Below, piece by piece: positions 27,390 through 35,248 of a stretch of DNA of 64,000 nt. A model generated the notes under the pieces. The model saw nothing but the letters and a program-made list of their open reading frames with translations, did not search any database and was not told the origin of the DNA. A program made the translations under genes and the position numbers. The DNA lies in assembly GCA_934276635.1 (NCBI GenBank), contig CAKQTH010000002.1, positions 124,001 to 188,000 on the forward strand, in the 5' to 3' direction. Positions within the stretch are counted from its first letter, which is position 1. Each line of letters begins with the position of its first letter. Source of the DNA: an uncultured Alphaproteobacteria bacterium (lineage in GTDB: Bacteria; Pseudomonadota; Alphaproteobacteria; RF32; CAG-239).

Positions 27390-28302
27390 CGATTCGGAAA
27401 AATTTATAAAAGCACTGCAGAATTATGACATAAAAGCATTGAGAAAAGTTTCTAAAGCTGATTTGCATAATCATTCGGCACTTGGCGGAAATCCTGAAAA
27501 AACCGGAATATTTCCTCCGCAAAACTTTGACGGATACATCGGAATGAAACAGTATATTAAAACAGCTTTTTACCCACAAATGTCGGTTCTTGGCGAATAT
27601 AAAAAATATGTTGAAGCAACGTGTGAACAGGCTGTAGACGATGGTGTTATATATCTGGAAACCAGTGTTGATTACAGATTTTTAATGATGTTTGACAGTT
27701 TTTATGCCGCATTTGAATATTTAGAATCGCTAAAAAACAAATACAAAAGCCGGTGTAAAATAAATTATGATTTAGGCTTAAGCAGAGGAACTTTTTACGA
27801 TTTTGCCGCCGCAAAAGACGTTCTTTCTTCTTCGATATTCAGCGGAATAGATCTATACGGAGATGAGCGGATTAATCGTATAAAAGATTTTTCCCAAATT
27901 TTTTCTTTCGCTCGCGATCAAGGAAAAATATGTAAAGCACATGTCGGAGAATTTTGTTCGGCAACTGATATTTGGGATGTTTTTAATATTTTAGCTTTAC
28001 ATGAAATCCAACATGGTGTACATATTACAGACAGTGATGATGTGTTAAAAAAATTTATCGGTTCTGATGTCACATTTAATATTTGCATCACCGGAAATAT
28101 TAAAACAGTGGCTATTCAAAATTATGAAAATCACCCCATAAGAAAAATGTTTGATGCGGGATTGAATGTAACAATAAACACCGATGACATGTTACTTTTT
28201 AATACCGGCATTTCTGAAGAATTTTTGCATCTTTACGATTTAAAAATTTTCAACGGGAAAGAGCTGGATATAATACGCAAAAACGGATTAAGGAGGTACT
28301 AA
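27376..28302 (+). CDS. Adenosine deaminase-like metal-dependent hydrolase
   Basis: 308 residues. It has the full residue set of the adenosine/AMP deaminase branch of the amidohydrolase superfamily: KADLHNH (H-x-H, about residues 28-34), AHVGE (catalytic Glu, usual HAGE), QHGVHI (His), NICITGNIKT (in place of CPxSN) and TINTDDMLLF (metal Asp pair). The family hydrolyses adenosine, adenine, AMP or related aminopurines at C6. Substitutions around the substrate loop (CPxSN to ICITGN) suggest a non-standard substrate. The stop overlaps the next start (TAATG). Part of the island operon. Confidence 0.85.
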   Translation: MKTVDDSEKFIKALQNYDIKALRKVSKADLHNHSALGGNPEKTGIFPPQNFDGYIGMKQYIKTAFYPQMSVLGEYKKYVEATCEQAVDDGVIYLETSVDYRFLMMFDSFYAAFEYLESLKNKYKSRCKINYDLGLSRGTFYDFAAAKDVLSSSIFSGIDLYGDERINRIKDFSQIFSFARDQGKICKAHVGEFCSATDIWDVFNILALHEIQHGVHITDSDDVLKKFIGSDVTFNICITGNIKTVAIQNYENHPIRKMFDAGLNVTINTDDMLLFNTGISEEFLHLYDLKIFNGKELDIIRKNGLRRY

Positions 28303-28787
28303 TGATTTCATATGAAGAAAATGATAATAAATTTAATTTTCGAGTTTCTGCGATAATTCTTGATCAAAGCGGAAAAAATGTTTTGATTCATCAAATAAAA
28401 AATCGCGACTTTTGGCTTTTGCCCGGCGGTCGTGTAGAAATGATGGAAAGCACACAAGATGCAATAATCAGAGAATTGCGCGAAGAACTCGATATTGGCT
28501 CTTTTGATGTAAAGCTTGCAATGATAAGTGAAGATTTTTTCGGATTTTCGGGAAAAGTATATGACGAACTCGGATTTGTTTATGTCGTTAAACTGGGAGA
28601 AGATTCTCCTCTGTTGAGCAAAAAAGGTATATTCGAAGGAATAGAAGGCGAAAAATATTTATTCAAATGGCATGAAATTTCAAAAATCAAAGAACTTGAT
28701 TTTCGTCCGTCATTCTATGTGAAAGAAATTGAAAATATCAACAAACTTGAAGGTGTAAGACATCTTATTGTTGATGAACGCAAGTAA
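28302..28787 (+). CDS. NUDIX hydrolase
   Basis: 161 residues. The Nudix box is at about residues 43-65: GRVEMME then seven residues, then RELREELDI, matching G-x5-E-x7-R-E-U-x-E-E apart from Asp at the usual Gly. Such enzymes cleave nucleoside diphosphate-X compounds or non-canonical nucleotides. The start overlaps the stop of the deaminase-like gene, so coupling of the two activities is likely. Substrate unknown. Confidence 0.88.
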   Translation: MISYEENDNKFNFRVSAIILDQSGKNVLIHQIKNRDFWLLPGGRVEMMESTQDAIIRELREELDIGSFDVKLAMISEDFFGFSGKVYDELGFVYVVKLGEDSPLLSKKGIFEGIEGEKYLFKWHEISKIKELDFRPSFYVKEIENINKLEGVRHLIVDERK

Positions 28788-28810
28788 TTAAGATTCTTGG
28801 GAGTTTGTTA

Positions 28811-29749
28811 ATGTATCCGATTGCCGCCGGAGTAATCTTAACAAGGTTATGTAATTTGCACTGCAAATATTGTGCGATTCCCGAAAGAAAAGCTACGGAA
28901 TTGCCTGTTGAAGATTGGCTGGCGGCAATTGATATTATTGCAGATTTAAATATAAAGAAGATAAATTTTATAGGCGGAGAAGCAACATTATACAAAGGTG
29001 TCGAAGAAGTTGTTTCTTATGCTATGCAAAAAATCGAAGATTGTTCACTTATTACAAACGGCATAAAGGGGTATGCTGTTGTAAAACACCTGCTGTCATC
29101 CGGCATGAAAAATATCTCATTCAGCCTTGATACTTTGGATATTGATAAATCCATCAGCCCCATAAAAGCAAGAGCCGGAATTGAGTTCATAAAAGCTTTG
29201 GAAAGCGATAATTTATTACAAAACAATAACTTTACGGCATATTGCGTAATTAATAAAACAAATCTGAAAACTATACCTGCACTGGTAGAGTATCTTTCCG
29301 AAAAGCACATAAGCACATATTTTTTACCTTTTCACTGGAATAAAAATAATGAACATGAACACAGAAAAGATGACTACGGACTTGCTCTTCAGAGCAATGA
29401 TGAACTCAATAATTTGTTGCAAAAATTATCAGATATGAAAAAGTCGGGATATTTAATCAAGAATTCTGCAGCTTTTTTTGACGCTATTAAAAAATATGTC
29501 GATCATCTGAATTGGAAATGTTCTTATCTTTCGGAATTGAGAGTTGATTCTGACGGCAAGATGATGTGTTGTTGCGACAAACAAGGTGATGTCCACAACA
29601 AATATACAATCTTTGATTTAAGAGATAAAAAAATATTTCAACAATTTTTGGCAGACAGGCAAAAAGATGCCTATGCTTGTTGCGGATGTCTGTGGCCGAG
29701 CTCATATGAGGCCGAAAAATTAAACAAGGAGAGAGAGCATGTTTTCTAA
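28811..29749 (+). CDS. Radical SAM protein with C-terminal cysteines
   Basis: About 312 residues from the ATG at 28811, chosen because GGGAG lies seven bases upstream. The radical SAM cluster motif is C14-NLH-C18-KY-C21, followed by the glycine-rich KINFIGGEATLY (SAM binding). The C-terminus holds a second cysteine set (CSYL, then MMCCCDKQ, then CCGCLW) like a SPASM or twitch auxiliary-cluster domain. These enzymes make carbon radicals for difficult modifications of peptides or small molecules. The last 11 bases overlap the next gene. The motif spacing is not that of viperins beyond the shared KINF-GGE patch. Confidence 0.85.
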   Translation: MYPIAAGVILTRLCNLHCKYCAIPERKATELPVEDWLAAIDIIADLNIKKINFIGGEATLYKGVEEVVSYAMQKIEDCSLITNGIKGYAVVKHLLSSGMKNISFSLDTLDIDKSISPIKARAGIEFIKALESDNLLQNNNFTAYCVINKTNLKTIPALVEYLSEKHISTYFLPFHWNKNNEHEHRKDDYGLALQSNDELNNLLQKLSDMKKSGYLIKNSAAFFDAIKKYVDHLNWKCSYLSELRVDSDGKMMCCCDKQGDVHNKYTIFDLRDKKIFQQFLADRQKDAYACCGCLWPSSYEAEKLNKEREHVF

Positions 29750-30323
29750 ATCTGTAATTTTTCCTAACGGGAGTAAAATAAATTTCTACGGAACAGAAAG
29801 TTTGATGGAATCTATCGATAAATCTTTCCCTTTTATTGAGGAGTTTCCGCCGCAAGAAATAATAAATGAGACAACTTTTGTATATAGAGGAAGAATAAAA
29901 GAAGAAGATGTCAAAGTCCCTTCGAATGCTGAAAAAATTAAAGGGTTTGCCGGACCTACATATTATTGTTGGAAAGAGGGAAATACCATCTGTTCATATT
30001 CTCCAAAAGAAGAACGCAGAGGCTCTCATTTGGTCAGACACAATAATAAATTATTCAAAATTTATCTACACTGTAATGAAAAAGAAGATATTATTTGCCG
30101 TGTAGCACGAGATGTCGTTATGGGAGATATGCTTAAACAAGGATATTTTCCGATACATGCTGGAGTTGTCGGCGATAAAGATGGAGCAGATATTATTTTC
30201 GGCAGAAAAGGTTCCGGGAAAAGTACGGCGATTTTTTCATCTGTTTTATATGGCGGGTACACACCTATATCCGGCGACATTGCTTTTGTTAAGCCTGAAA
30301 AAAAGGAAAATGGACGGTTTTAG
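29739..30323 (+). CDS. HPr kinase-like P-loop protein, N-terminal part (ends at frameshift)
   Basis: 194 residues in this frame. FPIHAGVV precedes a Walker A motif GRKGSGKST (about residues 155-163), then GGYTPISGDIAFV (Asp region), which is the layout of HprK-related kinases. The frame then hits a stop 18 bases after an A AAA AAG run (30299-30305). A shift of -1 there continues into a second segment without a break, giving GKWTVLGWPWRMSI, a plausible continuation. Either this is programmed frameshifting, or the gene is broken, or the A7 run holds a sequencing error. HprK-like kinases occur in peptide and small-molecule clusters outside sugar regulation. Confidence 0.7.
   Translation: MFSKSVIFPNGSKINFYGTESLMESIDKSFPFIEEFPPQEIINETTFVYRGRIKEEDVKVPSNAEKIKGFAGPTYYCWKEGNTICSYSPKEERRGSHLVRHNNKLFKIYLHCNEKEDIICRVARDVVMGDMLKQGYFPIHAGVVGDKDGADIIFGRKGSGKSTAIFSSVLYGGYTPISGDIAFVKPEKKENGRF
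30299..30305 (+). other. Slippery heptamer A AAA AAG within the HprK-like gene
   Basis: The run sits in the correct phase for -1 slippage (0-frame codons AAA AAG at 30300-30305), identical in form to the efficient dnaX-type site. Slippage joins the N-terminal and C-terminal parts of the kinase. A short stem (ACGG/CCGT, around 30314-30332) follows. No long stimulatory pseudoknot is evident. Confidence 0.6.
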
Positions 30324-30337
30324 GCTGGCCGTGGCGT

Positions 30338-30754
30338 ATGAGTATCGATGAAAACTATTTAAATTTGGTCGGCAAAAAAAGCAATGAAGAATATAAAGAG
30401 CGCGGTAAATACAGATATCTGCCGAAAGATTTTTGTGACGAATTTCATTCTAAATGGATATGGAAAGCTGAAATTAAGCATTTGGTAAAAGCAGATTTAA
30501 ATGCCGATGCACGTCCGGTAATGCAGAAAGTTACTCCGGCAGAAATGTTGCAATATTTAGCAAGCGAAGGAAGTGATCAGTGGTTTTGGGGCGATAGTTT
30601 AAGAATAGGAATAAAAGAACCTGAATATCATTATAAGGCTCTAGCCGGCTCTATTGAAGGGAGACGGCTTACCGGCGATATAATACAATATTATAGAAAC
30701 AAAGGAGCTGAAAAAACATTAATTATACCCCAAAATAATTCTTATGGGAAATAA
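30338..30754 (+). CDS. HPr kinase-like protein, C-terminal part (frame -1)
   Basis: 138 residues from the internal ATG. The open frame extends upstream to the slippery run, adding GKWTVLGWPWR. Together with 29739-30323 it would make one protein of about 338 residues, a normal size for HprK-like kinases with an N-terminal domain. The segment includes a region FCDEFHSKWIWKAEIKHLV and a C-terminal helix. There is no good ribosome site before 30338, which supports it being the second half of one gene rather than an independent gene. Confidence 0.6.
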   Translation: MSIDENYLNLVGKKSNEEYKERGKYRYLPKDFCDEFHSKWIWKAEIKHLVKADLNADARPVMQKVTPAEMLQYLASEGSDQWFWGDSLRIGIKEPEYHYKALAGSIEGRRLTGDIIQYYRNKGAEKTLIIPQNNSYGK

Positions 30755-30756
30755 CA

Positions 30757-31731
30757 ATGATCTTTGAAAATTTCATACAGCAATATAATCTGGGAAAGAT
30801 ATTATCGATAAAAACAGACTCCGTTGGTTCCGGAAATAATTACATTGTAGAAACGGAAAGCGGAAAATATTTTGCAAAATTTTTCAAAAACGATGATGCT
30901 CTTAATTTTCCGGAACGAGAGATAAAAGTAGTAAATTGCCTGCGTGAAAAAAAAGTTCCCGTTGCGGAGTTTGTTTTGAATAAACACAATGAATACCTTA
31001 CAAAAATTGATAATGAATCCGGACATTTGCAACGTTTCTTAAAGGGGATAACATATATAAATAACAATTTGCCGGACAATATTTTGATGGAATCTGCGCA
31101 AATTTTGGGAAATATTCATTCTTGCTTGTATCCTCACACAGACAATAATGATAATTGTTTCTTAAAAAAAATCTCACTTATTCAAAATAATTTGAGAGAA
31201 CTGCAAAAAATATCCGAAATAATAAAAGAGAAAAAAATAGAAACAAATTTAAGAATCGAAAAAGAGTTGGATTATAGAATACATTTGCTGGAAAGGTATA
31301 CAAAGGCAGATTTAGAAAATATTTTTAAGGAATTCACTTTCGGATTAACACACGGCGATTATAATTGTCGACAATTATTGGTTGATAAAGGAAAAATCTC
31401 AACCGTTTTAGACTTTTCAAGAGCATCAAACAGGCCCTATATTTGGGAAATAGTCAGATCATATACAATCGGCAGTAAAAAATGCAGGAATGGAGAAATA
31501 GATTTTATTGATTTTGAGAAATATATGGAAGAATACTCTTCCCGTTTTAAGTTAAAAAAGTTTGATATCAATTATGCTTGGGAGATGTATAAAATCCAAC
31601 TTGCGGGAAGTCCTTTCGGCTATTATGAATATGTATATAAAAACGACCCCGGCGTGCTAGCATTCGCAACGTGGCGAACAAAAATTATAAAAGCAATAGA
31701 AAATCAGGTTGATTTGCTGAGGCTTATATGA
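30757..31731 (+). CDS. Aminoglycoside phosphotransferase-fold kinase
   Basis: 324 residues with the APH/choline kinase-type fold. A Gly-rich start (VGSGNNYIVETESGKYFAKFF, with the ATP-anchoring Lys) is followed by the Brenner motif THGDYNCRQLL (catalytic Asp) and VLDFSRAS (metal Asp). Family members phosphorylate hydroxyls of small molecules such as aminoglycosides, choline, homoserine or sugars. In this operon it probably acts on an intermediate or gives self-protection; that is inference. It starts two bases after the HprK-like segment and overlaps the next gene (ATGA). Confidence 0.85.
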   Translation: MIFENFIQQYNLGKILSIKTDSVGSGNNYIVETESGKYFAKFFKNDDALNFPEREIKVVNCLREKKVPVAEFVLNKHNEYLTKIDNESGHLQRFLKGITYINNNLPDNILMESAQILGNIHSCLYPHTDNNDNCFLKKISLIQNNLRELQKISEIIKEKKIETNLRIEKELDYRIHLLERYTKADLENIFKEFTFGLTHGDYNCRQLLVDKGKISTVLDFSRASNRPYIWEIVRSYTIGSKKCRNGEIDFIDFEKYMEEYSSRFKLKKFDINYAWEMYKIQLAGSPFGYYEYVYKNDPGVLAFATWRTKIIKAIENQVDLLRLI

Positions 31732-32519
31732 AAAAACTATGTATTGAATATTCTATTATCAGCCCCGGAACAGAACGCAGCGGTAGATCTGAAGGTTATA
31801 TGGCAATTACGAAACCCTATAAAGGCGCTCGATATCTACTCCCTGTTTCTCATAAAACTGATTTTTCGGAACCGACAAAAATAGCTCTTAAATGTTATGA
31901 TTACTCCATCGAAAATATTGCAATTTCTCGTTTTGAACTGATTTTTTCCTTAAACACAAAAAGGTTTAACATTACGAAAAAAACAAAGGTTTTATTGTGC
32001 GGTTTCGGACCGGTCGGTTTTGGCGCAATGTTGGCAATAACAAAAAAGAAAATAAAAAATTTTTCAATTTTGACCTCAAAAAATAATTTGTACGATATAG
32101 CAAAACAACTAAATACCAATTTCACAATAGTTAATGATATTGAATTTGATAAATATGATTATATAATAGATGCAACCGGTGACGGTAAATTTTTGCAAAA
32201 TTTAATAAAAAAAGCAAAACCTTTCACTTCTATTATCGTCTTGGGAACACCTCGTAAAAATTATTTAATTAATGCGCTTGAGATACACAGAAAAAATCTT
32301 TCGGTAATCGGAGCTCATGAAATAACCGGATTTTCTGCCGAATTCAGAAACAGGATGTTTCATAAATTATTGAAAGAAAATGTTTATGTTGCACAAAAAT
32401 TATGCTATTTTATAAGGCATTATATGTTCGATATATCGCTTAAAGAAAAATTAACCGAACAAAACAGAGATGTATTCAATATAAACATTTTTGAAAAGAG
32501 GTTTGAATACAATGAATGA
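31728..32519 (+). CDS. MDR-superfamily (zinc-alcohol-dehydrogenase-like) protein lacking the catalytic domain
   Basis: 263 residues. The centre carries the Rossmann motif VLLCGFGPVGFGAML, followed by YIIDATGDGKF and an MDR-like C-terminus. The N-terminal part is only about 85 residues (with SPGTERSG and LPVSHKT) instead of the usual 130 or more, and the zinc-binding Cys/His set is absent. It therefore resembles threonine-dehydrogenase-like or BchC-type oxidoreductases in the cofactor half only. Overlaps on both sides show it is a fixed member of the operon. Activity as a dehydrogenase is uncertain. Confidence 0.65.
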   Translation: MKKLCIEYSIISPGTERSGRSEGYMAITKPYKGARYLLPVSHKTDFSEPTKIALKCYDYSIENIAISRFELIFSLNTKRFNITKKTKVLLCGFGPVGFGAMLAITKKKIKNFSILTSKNNLYDIAKQLNTNFTIVNDIEFDKYDYIIDATGDGKFLQNLIKKAKPFTSIIVLGTPRKNYLINALEIHRKNLSVIGAHEITGFSAEFRNRMFHKLLKENVYVAQKLCYFIRHYMFDISLKEKLTEQNRDVFNINIFEKRFEYNE

Positions 32520-33546
32520 TCTTATTATACTTGAAGGACCTCCCGGAGTCGGCAAAACCGAAGTTGCAAAAATGCTTACACTTAAAGGCTATAAGTATGT
32601 TGATATTACTTTGGACCCTCGGCTTAGCGTAGCTGCTAACTATAAAAATATTTTGACCGCAAATTATCATGGTAAAGCGGTTATTGATTCCAGCTTTGTT
32701 ACCGATAAAGTTTGCGATTCTTTGCAAAAAGGTTATTCTTCCGTATCCGATTCGGAGTTTTCCGTTTTGCTTGGCTTAATAAGACAACAGCGAGGGAAAA
32801 TTGTTCTTCTTGATGCAGATAATGATGATATTATGCACAGGCTATATCACAGAGACAACAAAACGAATATGTCAGCAGATCAATTAGCCGGACTTCAAAG
32901 TGCATACAAAAATTTGCTGTTACCAAGGCAGGAATGTATGATTGATTACGTTCGTAATGATAATATTATGCCTGAGATCTTGTTAGAAAAGGTAATGAGA
33001 GCAGAGATCCCTTTAGAATGTATCGTTTTTGATTATGACAATACACTTTACAGACCTGAAGAAGCCAACATCATTAAGCAACTTAAAAACAGAATGTGCT
33101 CATTCATACAAAAAAATCTTGATGTTCCTTTTGAAGAGGCTCAAAAAATAAGAAAAGAGTACCGAAAAAGATACGGCTCGGTAGCGATAGGGTTGCACCG
33201 ATTGCATAATATTGATCAGGATGATTTTTTGAATTATGCTTATGATTTAAATCTTTCCGAATTGCATAAAGATGAAAAATTGAAAGAAAGTTTACATAAT
33301 ATTTCCGAGAAAAAAATTATATATACAAATGCGACGGAAGATTTTGTAAAAAGGGCTCTTTGTGCTATGGGACTGGAAGACGAATTCTGCGACATAATAG
33401 GCATGCGAAAGCTTAATTATGCTGCAAAATCAGATCCGATAAGTTACGAAACAAGCATTGCCCTGCATGCAGAATCTCCCAGAAATGCCGTTTTATTTGA
33501 TGACTGTGAAAAAAACTTAAAAGTCAACACAAAAAATAACATTTGA
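32512..33546 (+). CDS. P-loop kinase fused to HAD-type (pyrimidine 5'-nucleotidase-like) phosphatase
   Basis: 344 residues from the ATG at 32512. The N-terminal half begins MNDLIILEGPPGVGKTEVAKML, a P-loop (nucleoside/nucleotide kinase fold). The C-terminal half starts near residue 178 with HAD motif I FDYDNTLY. It continues with motif II IIYTNAT, a Lys in GMRKLNYAAKS and motif IV LFDDCEKNL, as in pyrimidine 5'-nucleotidases. The protein stops only about ten residues after motif IV, shorter than relatives. A kinase and a phosphatase on one chain could make a control switch or a two-step phosphate exchange. The stop codon lies inside the -35 box of the next promoter. Confidence 0.75.
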   Translation: MNDLIILEGPPGVGKTEVAKMLTLKGYKYVDITLDPRLSVAANYKNILTANYHGKAVIDSSFVTDKVCDSLQKGYSSVSDSEFSVLLGLIRQQRGKIVLLDADNDDIMHRLYHRDNKTNMSADQLAGLQSAYKNLLLPRQECMIDYVRNDNIMPEILLEKVMRAEIPLECIVFDYDNTLYRPEEANIIKQLKNRMCSFIQKNLDVPFEEAQKIRKEYRKRYGSVAIGLHRLHNIDQDDFLNYAYDLNLSELHKDEKLKESLHNISEKKIIYTNATEDFVKRALCAMGLEDEFCDIIGMRKLNYAAKSDPISYETSIALHAESPRNAVLFDDCEKNLKVNTKNNI

Positions 33547-33571
33547 CAAAAAATTTTAATAATATTATATT
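33543..33571 (+). promoter_or_regulatory. Strong sigma-70-type promoter for the thymidylate-kinase-like gene
   Basis: TTGACA (33543-33548), 17 bases, TATATT (33566-33571): a perfect -35 and a near-perfect -10. It overlaps the stop of the kinase-HAD gene and stands 33 bases before the ATG at 33604. Confidence 0.8.
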
Positions 33572-33603
33572 TTTACTAAAATATTCTTAAAAATGGAGAT
33601 CTC

Positions 33604-34281
33604 ATGTTTGTTGTAATTGAAGGTGGCGACGCTTCCGGAAAAACTACTGTAATAAATAAGATTAAGCAAAAATTATCAGATAATCAAATACAACCTTTAG
33701 ATTCTGCTAATACGGTAATTCTTAAATCTCCAACTTCTCCTTTTTCCGATTTATGGCGTGATATTGATAAAAATCCTGATATTGATACCTTAACACGTTT
33801 TTATTTTTTCAGAGCCGCAGCACAAAATGATGTAAATACTGTAAGTAGGTTACTTGCCAATAATTTCAATGTAATATTAGAGCGATATATGTATTCAACA
33901 GAAGCATTTAATATTACTCTTGATGAATTTAAAAATGTCCAGAATCCAGATTTTCTGAGCAAGGAACATATAAATTATAAAGGCATATTAAAACCAGATT
34001 TAGCATTTCTATTAGATATATCAGATGAAGAACGAAACCGACGAATATTCCAACGAGCAAAAGAAAAGAAAAAAGTATCATGGTGGGAGCGGCCGGATTT
34101 TCAACATAATCTAAATGAGCGTCTTCGTCGTATCGGTCAACGAGAGGGGTTGATTAGAGTGGATAATGAAAATAATTCCATAGAAAATGTATTAAATATA
34201 ATAACACATACCATCCAAAATAAGGCTAAAAACTATCAAATTGCTTCAATTCTCAGAAATTTGCAAAAATCTAAGGAATAA
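33604..34281 (+). CDS. Thymidylate-kinase-like nucleotide kinase
   Basis: 225 residues. P-loop EGGDASGKTTV (about residues 6-16), then YFFRAAAQND, the ERYMYSTEAFN region (Arg-Tyr, as in dTMP kinases DRY/ERY-S) and a basic lid EERNRRIFQRAKEKKK. This matches the thymidylate kinase-like family that phosphorylates (deoxy)nucleoside monophosphates. It has its own promoter and a GGAG ribosome site. Its last 11 bases overlap the convergent deaminase-like gene on the minus strand. The standard tmk role cannot be excluded, but the context points to a specialised one. Confidence 0.78.
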   Translation: MFVVIEGGDASGKTTVINKIKQKLSDNQIQPLDSANTVILKSPTSPFSDLWRDIDKNPDIDTLTRFYFFRAAAQNDVNTVSRLLANNFNVILERYMYSTEAFNITLDEFKNVQNPDFLSKEHINYKGILKPDLAFLLDISDEERNRRIFQRAKEKKKVSWWERPDFQHNLNERLRRIGQREGLIRVDNENNSIENVLNIITHTIQNKAKNYQIASILRNLQKSKE

Positions 34282-35248
34282 TTAAATTGTCAAAGATAGA
34301 TGGATTATCTCTGTTAAAAGTATAAGGCAGACCTATTTCTTTGAAAAATGATGTGGGAATTTGTGCATAACTTTTTAACGGTGTAAGTAATAAATTAGCT
34401 TTAGGGCATATATCGAAAATCACTTTTTTATCAGCAAATGCCCTTAGTAAATCCTTTTTTTCTTCATCAATATTGAGCCACAAAAAAGTTCCATGACAAA
34501 TTCGAGTAATATCTAGGGTCAGTAATTTTCTGAAAAATAAAAAATATTCTTCGTCTTCAGGAGTATTACTTATATTTTCTCCGGCATGAATTCCTATTTC
34601 AAAATGTGTCCCTATCTTTCTATTAAGCTCTCTAATATTTTCAATTATAGAACAGTTTTCTTCAAAATAACTTTTTACGGGCTTTTCTTCTCCTGATATA
34701 TCAAAACCGATTATTTTCTTGGAAAAATATGGTTCTTTTAATAACTCAAAAATATCCTTTAAAAGGGGAACTGAATAATTTTTAATCAAACCAGCGCTAT
34801 TTCTTATAAAAGTTAGACGAATTCTGGCACTGACTTTCTTGTTAAATAGTTCTTCTGCTCGTTCTATTCCCTTTATCATATTTTTAAGTCTAGAATAGGT
34901 TAGATCTATTGTCGTACATGGCCCCGAAATTATATCAAAGTTTGATATTCCGTTATTTACAAAGTTTTTACATATTTCAAAACAACCATCGGAATATGCT
35001 GCTGCATATTCCTCGGCTGTTCTAGGTTTTGTTATTTTTTGGAATAATTCGTAAATCTCAAAAAACTTGATTTTATTATATTGGTAGTCGCGGGAAAAAC
35101 TGTTATTTAACTTATCCAAGAATTGCGTATAAGTCTTAATTTCCTGCATATTTAATGGCAGGTCGTCTTTTTTATTATATTCCAAAAATTTTGCGAATAT
35201 ATATTTCCTTGGAAGAGAGCCGGTAAAGTGGATGTGATAATCTCTCAT
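34271..35248 (-). CDS. Second adenosine deaminase-like hydrolase, atypical active site
   Basis: 325 residues. DYHIHF near the N-terminus (H5-x-H7), IHAGE (catalytic Glu, about 218), ICHG (His), ICPKANLLLTP (CPxSN motif) and FNRDNPSIF near the C-terminus. The last motif replaces the usual TDDP, so the metal-binding Asp is kept but the second Asp is Asn. That residue normally contacts the substrate ring, so the substrate probably differs from adenosine. It is the last gene of the minus-strand island operon; the start overlaps the upstream gene by four bases. Confidence 0.8.
   Translation of the reverse strand: MRDYHIHFTGSLPRKYIFAKFLEYNKKDDLPLNMQEIKTYTQFLDKLNNSFSRDYQYNKIKFFEIYELFQKITKPRTAEEYAAAYSDGCFEICKNFVNNGISNFDIISGPCTTIDLTYSRLKNMIKGIERAEELFNKKVSARIRLTFIRNSAGLIKNYSVPLLKDIFELLKEPYFSKKIIGFDISGEEKPVKSYFEENCSIIENIRELNRKIGTHFEIGIHAGENISNTPEDEEYFLFFRKLLTLDITRICHGTFLWLNIDEEKKDLLRAFADKKVIFDICPKANLLLTPLKSYAQIPTSFFKEIGLPYTFNRDNPSIFDNLIIP

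Noticed and set aside
28811..29749. Viperin-type radical SAM enzyme making ddhCTP
   Set aside because: The KINF-GGE patch and the nearby nucleotide kinase resemble viperin loci, but the protein has a second cysteine set at the C-terminus and lacks the rest of the viperin pattern. Kept only as a comparison.
33604..34281. The housekeeping thymidylate kinase tmk
   Set aside because: Possible, but its position in the island, AT-rich composition and separate strong promoter make a specialised paralogue more likely. No gene symbol was assigned.
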